From Procambarus clarkii (lineage: Eukaryota > Arthropoda > Malacostraca > Decapoda > Cambaridae), in contig NC_091158.1 in assembly GCF_040958095.1 (NCBI RefSeq), positions 32,578,303-32,642,302 on the forward strand: DNA of 64,000 bases. The letters are read 5' to 3'. Under the pieces are notes generated by a model that worked only from the letters and a program-made list of their open reading frames with translations, was not told the DNA's origin and made no database searches. Of this stretch, positions 22,500-34,885 are shown piece after piece (within the stretch, counting starts at the first letter, position 1; every line of letters begins with the position of its first letter). The position numbers and the translations under genes were made by a program.

Positions 22500-25400
22500 T
22501 CATAGGGTGGGAGGTCGCACAGGATCGTCCGTCGTCGCAGGATCAGGTTGTGGTGCGGCTGGTAACTGGGGTTGTAGGGTGAGAGGTCGTACAGGATCGT
22601 CCGTTGTCGTAGGTGGCGGTGCTGCTGGTAACTGTGGTCGAAAAGTGAACTGCGTAGTCGGCGGATGTGTCTCTGGAGGGATGTCTGGGGCAGCGTCACA
22701 GTGTGCTGGTTTAAGGCGATCGATGGAGATGTTTACCCGCTGTCCTCGGCGTTCAATGGTGAAGAACTTCGGTGTTTGAGAAACCACTTTAAATGGTCCT
22801 TCGTAAGGTGACTGTAGAGGGCGTCGAACAGCGTCGACTCTTACAAACACGTGTTCAGTTGTGTGGAGCTCATGAGGCACATATGTAGCACGAGTTGTCG
22901 GTTGGCGTGGTGGTGTAGGCCGAATGTTTGTCATGGCCGCCCGTAATTTCTGGACAAAAGTGGGGTCTGGGGGTGTGATAAGTGGCGTTGGGGTTAAGAA
23001 TTCGCCCGGGAGCCGCAGGCTAGATCCGTATACTAAGTCTGCTGCCGAGAATCCACTGCCCTCCTTCGTGGCCGAACGGATGCCAAGCAAGACTAATGGA
23101 AGGTTGTCGATCCAATCATCAGGGCGTGCTTGAGCTCTTAGGGCAGCTTTTAGTTGTCTATGAAAGCGTTCTACCATTCCGTTCGACTCGGGGTGGTATG
23201 CTGTGGTTCGGTTATGTGTGGTGCCGAGGAATTCCATAAGTTCCTTCCATAGATATGATTCGAACTGTCGTCCTTGGTCGGTGATGATGACAGAGGGGCT
23301 GCCAAAACGGGCGACCCATCCAGAGAGGAAAGCCTGGACCACTGACTCAGCTGAGATGTTGATTAATGGGATTGCTTCCGGCCATCTGGAGAATCGATCG
23401 ATGCAGGTGAGTAGATAAGAATATCCTCTTGCAGACGGTAATGGTCCAACGATGTCTACATGCACCACCTCGAAACGGTCAGAAGGTAATGGAAACTGTT
23501 GAAGAGGGCTCTTTGTGTGACGATGTGTTTTCGCTCGCTGGCACTGGAGACATGGGCGAGTCCATCGTCGAACATCGGCATTGATTCCTGGCCATACAAC
23601 ACGCTCCGTTAGTAGTTTCTGGGAAGCACGTTCTCCTGGGTGTGCTAGGGAGTGAAATACTGAGAACGTTTTCCAGCAAAACTGGGCAGGAATGTAGGGC
23701 CTAAGTGCTCCCGTCCGTGAGGTGTCACAGATTATCCTTCCGCCACCTTCCATGGGAATCTCGATGAACCGGAGAGCTGTGTCAGATGTTCGTAATCGCT
23801 GCAGATCAGGGTCTTCCCGTTGGGCCTTACTGATTACACAATAGTCCACCTGAGCTGGGTTTGTCACGACGTGGTTTATGGTGGGTCGAGACAGTGCATC
23901 GGCTATGACATTATTAGTTCCTTTGACATGGCGGATATCCGAGGTAAATTGGGAAATAAATCCCAGGTGGTTGGCTACTCGAGGAGAGTGAGCATCACCC
24001 TTGGCCGCCAGCGCATAAGTGAGAGGTTTGTGGTCTGTGAGGATGTGGAAGTTCCGCCCCTCGAGAAAGTGCCGGAAATGTATGGCTGAGTAGATGGCGA
24101 GCAGTTCCCTATCAAAAGTGCTGTACTTCTCTTCAGTGGGTGACAGGCGCGCTGAAAAGAATGCAATTGGGCGCCATTCTCCTTCAATGAGCTGTTGTAG
24201 TACAGCACCAATTGCTGTGTTTGAAGCGTCGGTAGATAGATTGGTGGGAGCGTCAGACACTGGGTGTGCGAGCAAGGTGAATTCCGCCAGCTTGTGTTTT
24301 ATGTCGGTGAATGCTGTCTCTGCCTGGGGAGTCCACTCCAACGGAAGACGGGACGTGAGTTTCCGACCTCGTAAGAGGTCGTATAAGTGTCGCAAGATGT
24401 CCGAACAATGTGGGATGAATCGATGATAAAAATTCCCTACACCAAGAAATTCTTGCAACTTCTTTGGAGTAGATGGGCGCGGGAATTCCTTGATTGCCTC
24501 GATTTTCTTCTCTAGTGGTTGGACCCCTGCTGCTGACACACGGTGTCCCAAGAAATCCAGCTCTGGAACATGGAAAATACACTTCTCGGAGTTGAGCTGC
24601 AAGCCGAAGTTGCGCAGACGGGTGAGAAGGAGTCGGAGGTGTAGCAGATGTTCTGTTGGTGATGTACTGGCCACCAGCAGATCGTCAATGTAGGCGTAGC
24701 CAAAAGGAAGGTCCTTAACTACTTGGTCGATGAAGCGTTGGAATGTCTGGGCTGCATTCCGTAGACCAAAAGGCATCCGGACGAATTCAAACAGTCCAAA
24801 AGGTGTTGTGATCGCTGTTTTCGGAATGTCTGCCGGTTCCACAGGGATCTGGTGAAATGCCCGCACAAGGTCAATTTTCGAAAAAACTGTTGCGTTGCTC
24901 AATCCCTGTGAGAAATCCTGGATGTGTGGTATTGGGTAGCGATCCGGCAGAGTGCGAACGTTGAGAGCCCTGTAGTCTCCGCAAGGGTGCCATTCCCCTG
25001 GGGCTGTTTTCGGGACCATATGGAGAGGTGAAGCCCAAGGACTGTTCGAAGGGCGGATTATTCCCGCCTCCTGTAGCTTATTGAATTCAGCACGTGCTAC
25101 CGCCAGTTGTTCCGGTGCCAGGCGGCGTGGTCTGGCGAAGGTAGGTGCTCCCGTTGTAGTAATGTGATGCGTAATCGTATGTTGCACCTCTGGTCGAGGG
25201 CTGGCGGGTTGGGTCACATCTTTGAATTCATCCAGGAGTGCTTGAAGTTCCGTAGATGCGACTGGGGTGACGATGTTAACTTGTGTAGAGGTACTAGGAG
25301 AGGCTCGAAGTACTGCACCTGCGGGATCCACCATAAGTCGATGGTGTTGCAGGAAATCCCATCCAAGAATGGGTTGTTCCACATCCGCTATGAGGAAAGT

Positions 25401-25673
25401 CCACGTAAAGCGACCCAGAGAGGCGAACTCGAGAACCAGGGCGCGGGTCCCATATGTACGGACGGACGTACCATTGGCGGCTCGTAAGTCCAAACCAGGA
25501 GTACGGGTTGGTTTGACTAGTGGGGGAGGCAACACGCTAGCTGCTGCACCTGTGTCAACGAGGAAACGGCGTTTGGTTATGACGTCAGATATGTAGAGCA
25601 GTGTAGTGTTTGAAATGGCGGGGTCACTGGCCGTTAACAGTCCCCGCCGAAGTAGTTTCCCGACCAGGAACAA
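22500..25673 (-). CDS. pol: Gypsy pol polyprotein: protease, RT, RNase H, integrase
   Basis: The minus-strand frame of 1,057 codons has no stop. Domains in order: aspartic protease with [13 protein letters not shown] near residues 30-45; RT at about 190-400 with [16 protein letters not shown] and the catalytic YIDDLLVAS; RNase H at about 460-590 with [16 protein letters not shown] and the FDREL and LTDHKPL motifs; integrase with the H-H-C-C zinc module ([11 protein letters not shown] to CLQCQRAK), then D,D-35-E core elements [17 protein letters not shown] and [13 protein letters not shown]; and a C-terminal [16 protein letters not shown] domain. The frame is -1 relative to gag, so it is expected to be made as Gag-Pol by frameshifting; the first codons overlap gag. 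The Pro-rich C-terminal end ([15 protein letters not shown]) contains two near-repeated units. Everything needed for reverse transcription and integration is visible. Confidence 0.95.
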   Translation of the reverse strand: MFLVGKLLRRGLLTASDPAISNTTLLYISDVITKRRFLVDTGAAASVLPPPLVKPTRTPGLDLRAANGTSVRTYGTRALVLEFASLGRFTWTFLIADVEQPILGWDFLQHHRLMVDPAGAVLRASPSTSTQVNIVTPVASTELQALLDEFKDVTQPASPRPEVQHTITHHITTTGAPTFARPRRLAPEQLAVARAEFNKLQEAGIIRPSNSPWASPLHMVPKTAPGEWHPCGDYRALNVRTLPDRYPIPHIQDFSQGLSNATVFSKIDLVRAFHQIPVEPADIPKTAITTPFGLFEFVRMPFGLRNAAQTFQRFIDQVVKDLPFGYAYIDDLLVASTSPTEHLLHLRLLLTRLRNFGLQLNSEKCIFHVPELDFLGHRVSAAGVQPLEKKIEAIKEFPRPSTPKKLQEFLGVGNFYHRFIPHCSDILRHLYDLLRGRKLTSRLPLEWTPQAETAFTDIKHKLAEFTLLAHPVSDAPTNLSTDASNTAIGAVLQQLIEGEWRPIAFFSARLSPTEEKYSTFDRELLAIYSAIHFRHFLEGRNFHILTDHKPLTYALAAKGDAHSPRVANHLGFISQFTSDIRHVKGTNNVIADALSRPTINHVVTNPAQVDYCVISKAQREDPDLQRLRTSDTALRFIEIPMEGGGRIICDTSRTGALRPYIPAQFCWKTFSVFHSLAHPGERASQKLLTERVVWPGINADVRRWTRPCLQCQRAKTHRHTKSPLQQFPLPSDRFEVVHVDIVGPLPSARGYSYLLTCIDRFSRWPEAIPLINISAESVVQAFLSGWVARFGSPSVIITDQGRQFESYLWKELMEFLGTTHNRTTAYHPESNGMVERFHRQLKAALRAQARPDDWIDNLPLVLLGIRSATKEGSGFSAADLVYGSSLRLPGEFLTPTPLITPPDPTFVQKLRAAMTNIRPTPPRQPTTRATYVPHELHTTEHVFVRVDAVRRPLQSPYEGPFKVVSQTPKFFTIERRGQRVNISIDRLKPAHCDAAPDIPPETHPPTTQFTFRPQLPAAPPPTTTDDPVRPLTLQPQLPAAPQPDPATTDDPVRPPTL

Positions 25674-26368
25674 GGAGCCCTACAGGTGCAGGCTTGGTGT
25701 CCAAACTTCTGGTGGTAAGAACAAAGCTTTCCCCGACGTTCTCGCTGTCGCCTAGAGACTGATACTGGATTCGCATGGTACGTTTTCCCTGGGTGGACGA
25801 AACGCCGGTTCTGGAGGACGTCGAGTTGTTGGGTGTCTGTAGTCTGCTGTGTATCACTGAGGTGGGACAATATAGTGTTATTAGACGTCGTATGAAGCCA
25901 GTCTGCCAGTGTAGCCAGCTGGGCTAATGGGGTGTCGTCAGCCATACTGAATAGGGCCGGTTGAATGTGTTTTGGACAGAGTTGTATCCACAGTGATCTC
26001 ACAATCTCGCTGGGGGCTGGGCCAGTTGCAGTATGCATCACATACTGAATATGCCACAGAAGCTGAGCTGGTGTTTTGTCTGCTAATCTTTTGTCAGTGA
26101 GGAGTTGGTCCCTTTGTTGAATGCGGCGTTTCATTGCTGCCTGTAGAAGAGCGGCCTTCAATGCAGTGTACGTCCTGGTGTCCGGTGATGGCGCAGTGAT
26201 GACAGCGGAGGCAGTGTGCATAGCCTCCGAGGTAAGTGTTGGCAGGGTACAGGCATATCGGGCTTTCTCAGTCAAAATTTCGTGAAGGTCGAAAATAGCC
26301 TCCATCTGCATGAACCAAAATTCTGGCTCATCTGCGTTGTATGCTGGAAACCTGGTAGATAAATCCAT
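25634..26368 (-). CDS. gag: Gypsy gag protein
   Basis: This minus-strand frame of 244 residues starts at ATG 26368, 36 nt beyond the primer binding site side of the leader. Residues 1-170 are the capsid-like part ([42 protein letters not shown]), typical of the small gag of CsRn1/Kabuki-type Gypsy elements. Near the C-terminus, [18 protein letters not shown] is a C-x3-H-x4-H/x-C-type zinc knuckle characteristic of this clade. It ends with NYFGGDC and a stop at 25634-25636. The last 40 nt overlap pol. The product would assemble virus-like particles and bind the element RNA. Confidence 0.92.
   Translation of the reverse strand: MDLSTRFPAYNADEPEFWFMQMEAIFDLHEILTEKARYACTLPTLTSEAMHTASAVITAPSPDTRTYTALKAALLQAAMKRRIQQRDQLLTDKRLADKTPAQLLWHIQYVMHTATGPAPSEIVRSLWIQLCPKHIQPALFSMADDTPLAQLATLADWLHTTSNNTILSHLSDTQQTTDTQQLDVLQNRRFVHPGKTYHANPVSVSRRQRERRGKLCSYHQKFGHQACTCRAPCSWSGNYFGGDC
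25655..25661 (-). promoter_or_regulatory. -1 ribosomal frameshift site GGGAAAC
   Basis: In the gag frame the minus strand reads TCG GGA AAC, giving the canonical X-XXY-YYZ heptamer G GGA AAC. A -1 slip here enters the pol frame (GGG AAA CTA). GC-rich sequence (CGGCGGGGACTG) follows a few bases downstream. The position inside the 40-nt overlap makes this the probable Gag-Pol switch. Confidence 0.85.
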
Positions 26369-26403
26369 GGCGAAGATCTAGTTTGTGACTAGGTGTTCTT
26401 TTT

Positions 26404-26420
26404 CACTCACTGCGTCACCA
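26404..26420 (-). other. Primer binding site of the Gypsy element
   Basis: One base inside the 5' LTR the minus strand reads TGGTGACGCAGTGAGTG. TGG pairs with a tRNA CCA end, and TGGTGAC agrees with tRNA-Trp priming as known for CsRn1 elements; the remaining bases match less well. Confidence 0.75.
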
Positions 26421-26421
26421 A

Positions 26422-26756
26422 TGTAACGGTTCTATTGTTACGTAAAGTATGGTGACAAATAAACACAGACACTAAGATACTATATATATATTTGGTCGAA
26501 TATACAGAAGTACACCGGTGATACTTTGGTGTGAGTTGAGCGCACTGAGCGTCGGTACAGTATCTCGCAAGTGTCTGCTCTAGACCACACTTGAAAGTAG
26601 ACTAGCCAATGTTCGCTACACCGCTGCTTATATGCTCGGGCAACACCTCACCGTGTTGCCCAGGCAACGCCTCACCTCATTCATCTCCAAAGGTTGACAG
26701 GAATATTAACAATGCATTTGGAGCGAGTATATTATTGGGATAATCTACTCGCTACA
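26422..26756 (-). repeat. Right LTR (5' LTR of the element), uninterrupted
   Basis: 335 bp, ends TGTAACGG and GCTACA in plus orientation (so TGTAGC...GTTACA for the element). Differences from the left LTR include T/C near position 140 and one extra G in GCATTTGGAGC. It would hold the promoter; CTATATATATAT at 26479 is a possible TATA element only in the wrong strand context. Confidence 0.93.
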
Positions 26757-26846
26757 AGTCCTGCTACATGAACTAAGTATTTTAATCTCGGTCATGTTAA
26801 TTCTACTCGTCCTGATGATTTATTCATCCATAAACACCTAGTTGAT
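26757..26846 (+). pseudogene. LINE D copy 1, ORF1 continued
   Basis: Resumes the gag-like ORF1 after the Gypsy element: SPAT, a stop in place of Trp, TKYFNLGHVNST and HKHLVD. LINE D copy 2 has the same sequence unbroken (FDLATWTKYFDLHHLDST). It ends with CTAGTTGAT, the target of LINE E1. Confidence 0.8.
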
Positions 26847-29622
26847 ACCTGGTTGATGGGGTTCTGGGGGTTCTTCTACTCCCCAAGCCCGGCCCGAGGC
26901 CAGGTTTGACTTGTGAGAGTTTGGTCCACTAGGCTGTTGCTTGCAGCAGCCCACAGGCCCACATACCCATCGCAGCCCGGTTGGTCCGGCACTCGTTGGA
27001 GGAAACTATCTAGTTTCCTCTTGAAGATGTCCACGGTTGTTCCGGCAATATTTCTTATGCTCGCTGGGAGGATGTTGAACAACCATGGACCTCTGATGTT
27101 TATATAGTTCTCTCTAAATTGTGCCTATGGCACCCCTACTCTTCACTGGTTGTACAGTACTCTGCATTTTCTACCATTTTGTTCACTCCAGTATGTTGTT
27201 ATTTTACTGTGCAGATTTGGGACCTGGCCCTCCAGTATTTTCCCACTTGTATATTATTTGATATTTCTCCCATCGTCTTTCTAGTGAGTACATTCGGAGA
27301 GCTTTGAGACGATCCCAATAATTTAGATGCTTTATCTCGTTTATGTATCCAGTATATGTTCTCTGTACTCCCTCTATTTCAGCAATCTCTCCTGCTCAAA
27401 ATGGGGAAGTGAGTACTGAGCAGTACTCAAGATGGGACAGCACAAGTGATTTGAAGAGTACAACCATTGTGATGGGATCCCTGGATTTGAAAGTTCCCGT
27501 AATCTATCCTATCATTTTCCTGGCTGCCGCAATATTTGCTTGGTTATGCTCCCTAAAATTTAGGTCATCAGACATCATTATTCCCAAATCCTTTACATGT
27601 TTCTTTCCTACTATGGGCAAATTTGATTGTGTTTTGTACCCTGTATTAAGTTTAAGGTTCTCACTTTTACTGTATCTTAGTACCTGGAATTTATCGCTGT
27701 TAAACATCACGTTATTTTCTGTAGCCCAGTCGAAAACTTTATTAATATCTGCTTGTAGTTTTTCAATATCTTCAGCAGAGGTAATTTTCATGCTGATTTT
27801 TGTGTCATCTGCAAAGGATGATACAAAGCTGTGCCTTGTATTTGAGTCTATATCTGATATGAGAATAAGGAAAAGCCATGGTGCAAGGACTGTACCTTGA
27901 GATACTGTAGCTTTTAACTGCTCTTGGACTCGATTTTATATGGTTAACTGTTACTCTCTCTGGTCTGTTCGACAGAAAACTGAGTATCCAGCATCCTACT
28001 TTACCAGTTATTCCCATTGACCTCATTTTGTGTGCTATCACTTCATGGTCACATTTATCGAATGCCTTTGCGAATCTGTGTATACTACATCTGAACTCTG
28101 TTTTTCTTCTAATGCCTCAGTGATTTTGTCATAATGGTCAAGTATCTGTGAGAGGCATGATCTTCCTGCTCTAAATCCATGTTGGCCTGAATTGTGGAGG
28201 TCATTGGTCTCCATGAAACTAGTGACCTGACTCCTGATCGCTCTCTCAAATACAGTAATTTTATTATGTGGGACGTAAGTGCAACTGGTCTATAATTCTT
28301 TGCCAATGCTTTGCTACCTCCCTTGTGTGGAGGGGCTATGTCTGCTGCTTTAAGCGCATCTGGTATCTCCCCCGTGTCCAAGCTCTTTCTCCACACTATA
28401 CTGAGTGCCTGTGCTACTGGCACTTTGAATTTCATTATAAATATTGAATTCCATGAGTCTGAACCCGGGGCTGAGTGCATGGGCATATTGTCAATTTCTC
28501 TTTCAAAACCTGCCACGCTCGTGTTGATATCAATTATATTTACAGGGGTTTGTATATCACGCGTAAAGAAGTTGTCCGGATCTTCCACTTTCATGCTGTG
28601 TATCGGGGTGCTAAACATGTCCTCATATTGCTTTTTTAGGATTTCACTAATTTCTTTGTCATCCTCAGTGTATGAACCTTCACTAGTACGAATAGGTCCA
28701 ATACTGGCAGTGGTTTTTGCTTTTGATTTAGCATATGTGAAGAAATATTTTGGGTATTTCTTTATTTTTTGAATTGCTTTCTGTTTTAGTTGCCTTTCGT
28801 CAAGTTGATATGAATGCTTCAGTCTGTTCAATTTCTTCAATCTCCCTGTTTAAATTATTCCTTCTTTGTATGGAAAGTCGTGTCTGCTTCAGCACTTCTG
28901 TTAACTTTTTTCTTCTTCTGTAATGTCGTCTGTGTTCTCTTTCTACGTTGGACCTTGTGTAGGATTTTTATTACTTAAACATTTTCCCATTGAATGTTGT
29001 AAGTTCCTTGTTTATTTTCTCCGAGTCTATCCTTTTATTATTAAAATTTAATTTATTGAATAGCCCTTCTCGCTTGTTGTTTCTCTTGGGCCTACTACCA
29101 TTATTAATGTTAGTTTCCACTTCAATGAGCTTGTGGTCCGAGTACGTAGTGTCCGAGACAGTAATGTCTCTGATTAGCTCATCATTATTCGTGAATATGA
29201 GGTCCAGCGTGTTCTCATTCCTAGTCGGTTCTGTAATCTGCTGACTGAGCGAGAATTTGTCACAGAATCTCAGTAGTTCTCTGACCTGTGATTGGTTATT
29301 TCCAGGTTGATTTCATGCTATAGTATTACTGTTTATTATTCTCCATTGTAAACTGGGTAGATTGAAGTCTCCAAGGAAGATAATATCTGGTACTGGGTTT
29401 GCTAGGTTATCAAGGCTATTTTCTATTTTGTGGATCTGCTCAGTGAATTCCTGAACTGTTGCATCTGGCAGTTTGTATATTAGAATAATAATTAGATTTA
29501 TATTCTCTACCATGATTCCAAGTACCTCTACCACCTCATTGGTCAAGTTCAGGAGCTCTGTGCATTCCAGCTCCTCTTTAATATACAGACCTACTCCTCC
29601 ACTTGACCTAATTACTCTTACT
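26847..29622 (-). mobile_element. LINE E1, CR1-like, 5'-truncated, decayed
   Basis: A 9-bp duplication CTAGTTGAT (26838-26846 and 29623-29631) bounds the copy. On the minus strand it holds the end of an AP-like endonuclease (29313-29622: SSGGVGLYIKEELECTE, IIFLGDFNLPSLQW; then DLIFTNNDEL and SDHKLIEV near 29100-29230), a basic linker, RT pieces at 28109-28840 (AMPMHSAPGSDSWNSIFI, ALAKNYRPVALTSHIIK) and 27504-27791 (DWATENNVMFNSDKFQ, VKDLGIMMSDDLNF), and a 3' UTR ending at 26847. Several frameshifts and stops break the frame, so it is inactive. It is related to LINE E2 at 48776-51345 but is a different subfamily. Confidence 0.85.
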
Positions 29623-29631
29623 CTAGTTGAT

Positions 29632-30040
29632 TTGGTGGATACCTTTGTCACTTTTAACCCCACCCATACTGGTACACGTGTTGTTGCAGCTCCTTCTCGG
29701 GAAGCAGCTGTCCACTTAGCCTCGTTGTCCTGCATTGGGGAGACACCGGTTCGAATATAAAAAAATGCCTGGTTAAATAAATGCCAGGATTGGCACAGTT
29801 ATTCTTCCATACCATGTAGCAACTGGTGATAAGGAACTTAAAGACTACCATAATAAACATGTCCTTGAGGCCCAAGGCCATTCTATCCTCCTTATTAATA
29901 TGTTACTCGCCCTCCCTCGTGGTCATCATGGCCAGTCTCTTTGTGTAACGAAAATCACTTTTGATAGGTCCCTTCCGTCTTCCGTAACTCTTGGTGCCAG
30001 ATGCTGTATTCAGGAGTACATCTGCTCTTCTCGCCTCTTC
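29632..30040 (+). pseudogene. LINE D copy 1, third ORF1 piece
   Basis: After LINE E1 the frame resumes at VDTFVTFNPTHTGTRVV, APSREAAVHLASLSC, then drifts through frameshifts (GTVILPYHVATG, HVLEAQGHSILL) and ends near SSRLFPLW at about 30040, where the 5' end of LINE D copy 2 appears. The zinc-knuckle part is missing. Confidence 0.75.
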
Positions 30041-30542
30041 CCTCTATGGTGTCACCTTGTCGTGGTGAGGGGCTCACGTACACCACCCTGGGACTAGTGA
30101 GGGTTGCCTTTGCCCCCTCTCCTGTCCCCTCTTTGTGTGTTGTACATGCAGATGGGCACCACATAGGGGGCTTGTGAGCCATCGGACCGCCCGCTGGAGG
30201 GGTAGCCCTGAGTGGATGGCTGGGTGTCCAGGCTGGGACAATAGGGGGAGTGGGGTCTTTGCACTAGTGTGGGAGAATGAACTATGCAGTAGGACTCCTT
30301 GTTAAAAAGGGGGGAGGGCACTGCTGAGAGACGATGCACCCTTCCTGCACTGGCCCGAGCTGTTCCAGGCCCCAAACTTTTAGAAAGACTGCTACATGGT
30401 TGATGAAACGACTTCCCTTTCCCAGGCTCATGGGGGGTGGGTGACCAGGCCCCTGAGTCGGACTGTGCTGGAAGACTGGGCTCTGTAGCCCCCGCTACAT
30501 TGGGCCCAGACTGGACTACTCCCCCGCTCCCCTTCCTCTTCT

Positions 30543-31640
30543 GTGGTTGGGTTGAGCCCCAAGCCCTCTGTGGTGACTACCTCGTCCCCTAGTACGACTC
30601 CATCTCTCATTGTGACTACTGCACCTTATGACCCCCCTCTCTCTCTCTCTCTAGGGGGTTCTCACCACCGTCCCTGCCATGGCTGCTCTCGCATGCTTCC
30701 TTCCCATACCAATTCGTACCATGCCTTGTTTGATCTTGCTACGTGGACTAAGTACTTTGACCTCCATCATTTAGATTCTACTCCTGACAATTTCTCCCTC
30801 CATAGGCACCTTGTTGATTCAGTAGATGCCTCTGTTACTTTTAACCCTACCCATCTCGGTACGCATGTTGTTGCTGCTTCTTCTCGGGATGCAGCTGTCC
30901 ACTTGGCTACTTTGTCCTGCATTGAGGTGACCCTCCCTGTTGGGGTCTCCAAGAATGCTCAGTTAAGTGCCAGTGTTGGCACTGTTCTCCTCCCACACCA
31001 TGTTACAACCGGTATTAGGAACCTCAAGGACTGCCACCAGGATATTAAACATGTCCTCGAGGCCCAAGGCCATTCTGTTCTCCAGGTTTACACTTTCACG
31101 ACCCCCTCGTGGCCGTCGCCGTCTGTCCCTTTGGCTTGTGAAAATTACCTTTGATGGTTGGACACTTTCGCCCTCTGTTATTCTTGCTGGTGCCAGATGC
31201 TCCATTCAGGAGTACATACCCTCTTCTCGGCTTTGTAATAAGTGCTGGAAGTTCGGACATGGTGCCCTCAAATGCTCCAGTATTCTCTCTCTCTCTGCCC
31301 TATGTGTGGGAACGAAGGTCACTTTAAGTCGGAGTGCACTTCTCCCCAGGCTCGCTGCCTCAATTGTGGTGATGCCCACCCTACCTTCTCTCGCGTGTGT
31401 ATCCATTACAAACACGAGGCAGCTGTCCTCAACTTGAAGCACTGGGAACGTTTGTCTTTTCCTGAGGCGAGGCGCCAAGTTCATCATCCCCTTCCTTCCC
31501 CTTTCGCTGGGGTTTCTTATGCTCACGTGTTGCACTCTTCCTCTCCTCGTTCTTCCCACCTTCCTCAGTCTCACAACAGTTTCCAGGCCTTAGACCCAGA
31601 TACGCCCACCGCCTGCTCCCCTGTTCCTTTGCATTCTGAC
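30543..31640 (+). pseudogene. LINE D ORF1 (gag-like with three zinc knuckles)
   Basis: The first part (to 31154) reads TWTKYFDLHHLDSTPDNFSL, VTFNPTHLGTHVVAASSRDA and NLKDCHQDIKHVLEAQGHSV. After a frameshift, WTLSPSVILAGARCSIQEYI and the first knuckle CNKCWKFGHGALKC follow. After another shift come CPMCGNEGHFKSEC and CLNCGDAHPTFSRVC, then FPEARRQVHHPLPSPFAGVS YAHVL as a Pro-rich tail. Three knuckles in this order are typical of I-clade and Jockey gag proteins, which bind the LINE RNA. At least two frameshifts prevent a single product. The most upstream part (SPKPSVVTTSS) may be untranslated leader. Confidence 0.78.
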
Positions 31641-32345
31641 CCGAAGGGTCCCCCCTCCTGGTTCTCTGTCTGGGGTTCCCCTTCTTTCTACCCAGTCTGT
31701 TATGTCTCCTGTGTCTTCTTTCTCAACTCCCTTTGATCCTCCTTCCCATCCTTTTCCTCCGTCTCTTAGCTCTCCATGCCGCCTGTCTGTGTGGGCTGAT
31801 GTCTATCCTTCTCCTAGCGATCATCGTGTTGTTTGCTCTCGTTCTTCTGTTGAGACGTTTGAGTCTGTTGCCCAGTACGTTGCTGCTGGAACACCTGCCT
31901 CTCTGAATCAGAAGCAAAAGCCTGGCTTATCTCCTTCCTCCTCCCCGACTGGTAAGAAAGCTTCACTTTCATCCTCGCCCCCCTACCTCTGACTCTATCG
32001 CTCCACCCCTCCCATTTCGGTGGTCGAGCCCCCTGTTCCTGCTTTGGAGGTTTCTTTGGCCCCTGCTACGCTCTCAGTTCCTGCCCTTGCTGAGGTGTGC
32101 TCCCCAGTTTCTGCCCCTCCTGCTGTCCTTGACAGTCCCTCTCGGTTGCCTCCTCCTCTGGACCCTGCTCATCTGCCTGTGGTCTGTCCTCCCACTCCCT
32201 TCCCTCCATCTTTACTCAGTTTACCCATGCCCACTATCCCTGACTTCGCTGACCCTGATCCTGATCCTGCATTTCTTTGACATGCTGTGTTCCTTTTTAA
32301 CCTTTGTTTCTTCATTGTTCTCTGTTCCTGTCCTTTCTCTTTTTG

Positions 32346-34885
32346 TCGATGTCTATTCTTCAATGGAATATTCATGGATATTACACTAATTTCCATGAAT
32401 TCTAACTTTTGATTTCACAGTTTTCGCCCCTTTGTGTCCGTCTCCAGGAGCCGATGCTTGGTGCTCGTGATTATTCCTTTCTCTCCCCCTGCCCCCCCCC
32501 TTCAGATTTTGCTGGGGCCAATAACTTTTCTGCTTTTGATTCGTTCTGATGTTCCCTTCGTCCCCTTACTTTTTCCATCACCTCTTCAATGTTCTGTTTC
32601 CCGTGTCTTTGTGCATAAATGGTACACAGTTTGTTCCATTTATCTCCCCCAAATGTGCCGCTTTCTCTTCCCGATCTTAAACACCTAGTGGACTCCTTGC
32701 CAGAGCCTTGTGCTCCTGCTGGGTGATTTCAGTTGTCGACATACCCTCTGGGGTGATGTTCTGACAAACAGCCAGGGTCGCCTTCTCGAACCGTTCGTCC
32801 TCCCTTCTTCCCTGTCTCTAAGGAATTCTGATGAGCCCACTCATTTGGACTCTTGGACTGCACCCTTTCCTTTCTTGATTTTTTCTTTGCTCGTCGTCTC
32901 TTTACTTGAATTTCACATGGCAGGTTCTTGATGACTTCCATGGCAGTGACCATTTCCCCATCCTTGTTACCTTTTTTTTTCACCCTGCCCTCTCCTTCCC
33001 TAGGTGGCGGTTTGCCGAGGCTGACTGGCATCAATTTACCCTCTGTGCTACTCTCCGACCTCTCCATTTTGCTTCTCCCTCGCTCCCTCCTCCTTTTTCA
33101 TGACACCGTCTTCAATGCTGCCCTCCACTCTATTCCTCGCTCTACCTCTCAGGGAACATGGAAGTGCGTTCCCTGGTGGAATGTGGACTGTGCTTGGGCT
33201 GTCTGCTATAAGTGTGCAGCCTGGAAGAGACACCACCGCCGGCAGATGGCTGATTTTTGTCTTTTGTTTCGGAAAGTGAGTTCAGTGGTCCGTAGGACCA
33301 TCTGTACAGACAAACGTGAGTGTTGGAGGTCTTATGTTTCCACCATTACGTCCGAAAATAGTCTGCCGCAGATCTGGAGGGGTATCCGCAAGATAGTGGG
33401 TAAGTTTGCTTCTGATGTCTCGCCGGTCCTCCACCTCCGTGATACTCTTGTGGTAGACCCGTTGCACGTTGCGACCGAACTGGGTTCCCACTTTTCGTCT
33501 GTTAGCTCTGGTTCTCATCTTCCTCAATCTTTCCTTCTTCGTAAGCCTGTTCTTAAATTTCGTCCCTTAGATTTCTGCACTCATCTCAGCCTTCCCTATA
33601 ACGATCCCTTCTCTCTCTCTGAACTTAAGTCTCTGTGGTTCGGTCCCTCTGTGGTTCTATGGCAGTGGGTTCCGATGGCATTCATTATGAGATGCTTCGC
33701 CATCTCCCTCTGTGCATGTCTCGGTATTTACTGAGTCTGTATAATCGGGTCTGAGAGTCGTCTTCAGTACCTGAGGACTGGCTCGATGCTGTTGTCCTAC
33801 CCGTCCTCCCTGTTATGTTTCCAGGGTCTCTCAGGACATTCCCTAAGGACTTCCACCCTATTGCCCTCATGAGTTATCTGCAAACTCTTTTGAACGTATG
33901 GTTAACGTTTGTCTGATGTGGTTTTTAGAACACTAACCACCTCTCCCCTTCTTAATTTGGTTTTCGCAAGTGCCGCAGCACAACAGATGTCCTGGCAAAC
34001 TTGGAGGTCTATATTCGTACTGCTGTTGCTGCGATGACCTCTGTTGTTGCCGTCTTCTTTGACCTGAAAAAGGCTTACGACACCACCTGGAGATATCATA
34101 TTCTGTCACAACTTCATTCATCTTGCCTTCGTGGTAATCTCCCTCTCTTCCTCCAAAGATTTATCTCTCGTTTTTTTCGAGTTAGGCTTAGTGCCACTCT
34201 CTCTGCCCCTTTTAGGCAATATGAGGGTGTACCCCAAGGTAGTGTTCTGAGCACTACTCTTTTTCTAGTTGCCCTCAATGGTCTTTTTTCCTCCCTTCTG
34301 GCGTCTTCTTCACTCTCTATGTCGACAATCTTACCCTTTCCTGTCGGGATGATGATTCGCCTCTCCTTCAACGGTGGCTTCAACTTGCGATTGATGCCAT
34401 GTCATCTTGGGCAACTGATCATGGCTTCAAGTTCTCTATGTCTAAGACTTGTGCTATGACTTTTTCTCAGAAGCATGTCATTCTTTGTCCCTCTTTTGCT
34501 TTATGGTCATCTCCTTGTGTTCAGGGAGTCCACTAAGCTTTTGGGGTTAATCTTTGACACTCGTTTGTCTTGGTCGCCTCATATCTCTTACCTCCGAGTT
34601 GAATGCTCCAAGACCCTTACCATCCTTAAGGTTTTGACCCATACTTCTTGGGGAGCTGATAGCCGCACACTCCTCTCTTTACATTCGTCTCTCGTCCTGT
34701 CTAAACTCGATTATGGTTGCCCTGCTTACTCGTCTCCTTCTACTCTTCGTCGTCTTGATGCTTTGCACCGTACTGGGTTGCGCCTCAGCTCTGGTGCCTT
34801 TTGTTCGACTCACACCCTCAACTTATATGTTGATATTGCCTTCCTATCTTTCCAGGATCGCCGTGATCGCTACTGTCTTTGATAT
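32346..34885 (+). pseudogene. LINE D ORF2, copy 2: endonuclease and RT
   Basis: Near 32350 the frame has MSILQWNIHGYYTNFHE, the endonuclease start. LLLGDFSCRHTLWGD (32710) is its second motif and GSDHFPILVTF (32942) its histidine motif. RT follows from about 33560 to 34480: FFDLKKAYDTTWRYHIL with the first catalytic aspartate, YEGVPQGSVLSTTLFLVALN, a damaged catalytic YVDD region (LSMSTILP at about 34315, where YVDN is expected), then FRESTKLLGLIFDTRLSW and LSKLDYGCPAYSS of the thumb. At least eight frame changes or stops are present. No RNase H remains in this copy. Confidence 0.8.

Larger units (their letters stand above)
20450..26756 (-). mobile_element. Ty3/Gypsy LTR retrotransposon, CsRn1-like, apparently intact
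   Basis: Two LTRs of 334-335 bp (left one split by a MITE) flank gag and pol on the minus strand. A 4-bp duplication AGTC lies at 20446-20449 and 26757-26760. PBS, polypurine tract, a -1 slippery site and all pol domains are present. No env frame is seen. Clade is inferred from the small gag with a CHCC-type knuckle, the [20 protein letters not shown] and [19 protein letters not shown] motifs, and a PBS starting TGGTGAC as in tRNA-Trp-primed CsRn1 elements. The LTRs differ at about five positions, so the insertion is young. Confidence 0.93.

Noticed and set aside
22483..22779. Plus-strand Gly-rich frame opposite the end of Gypsy pol
   Set aside because: It is the complement of the Pro-rich pol C-terminus with its repeated units.
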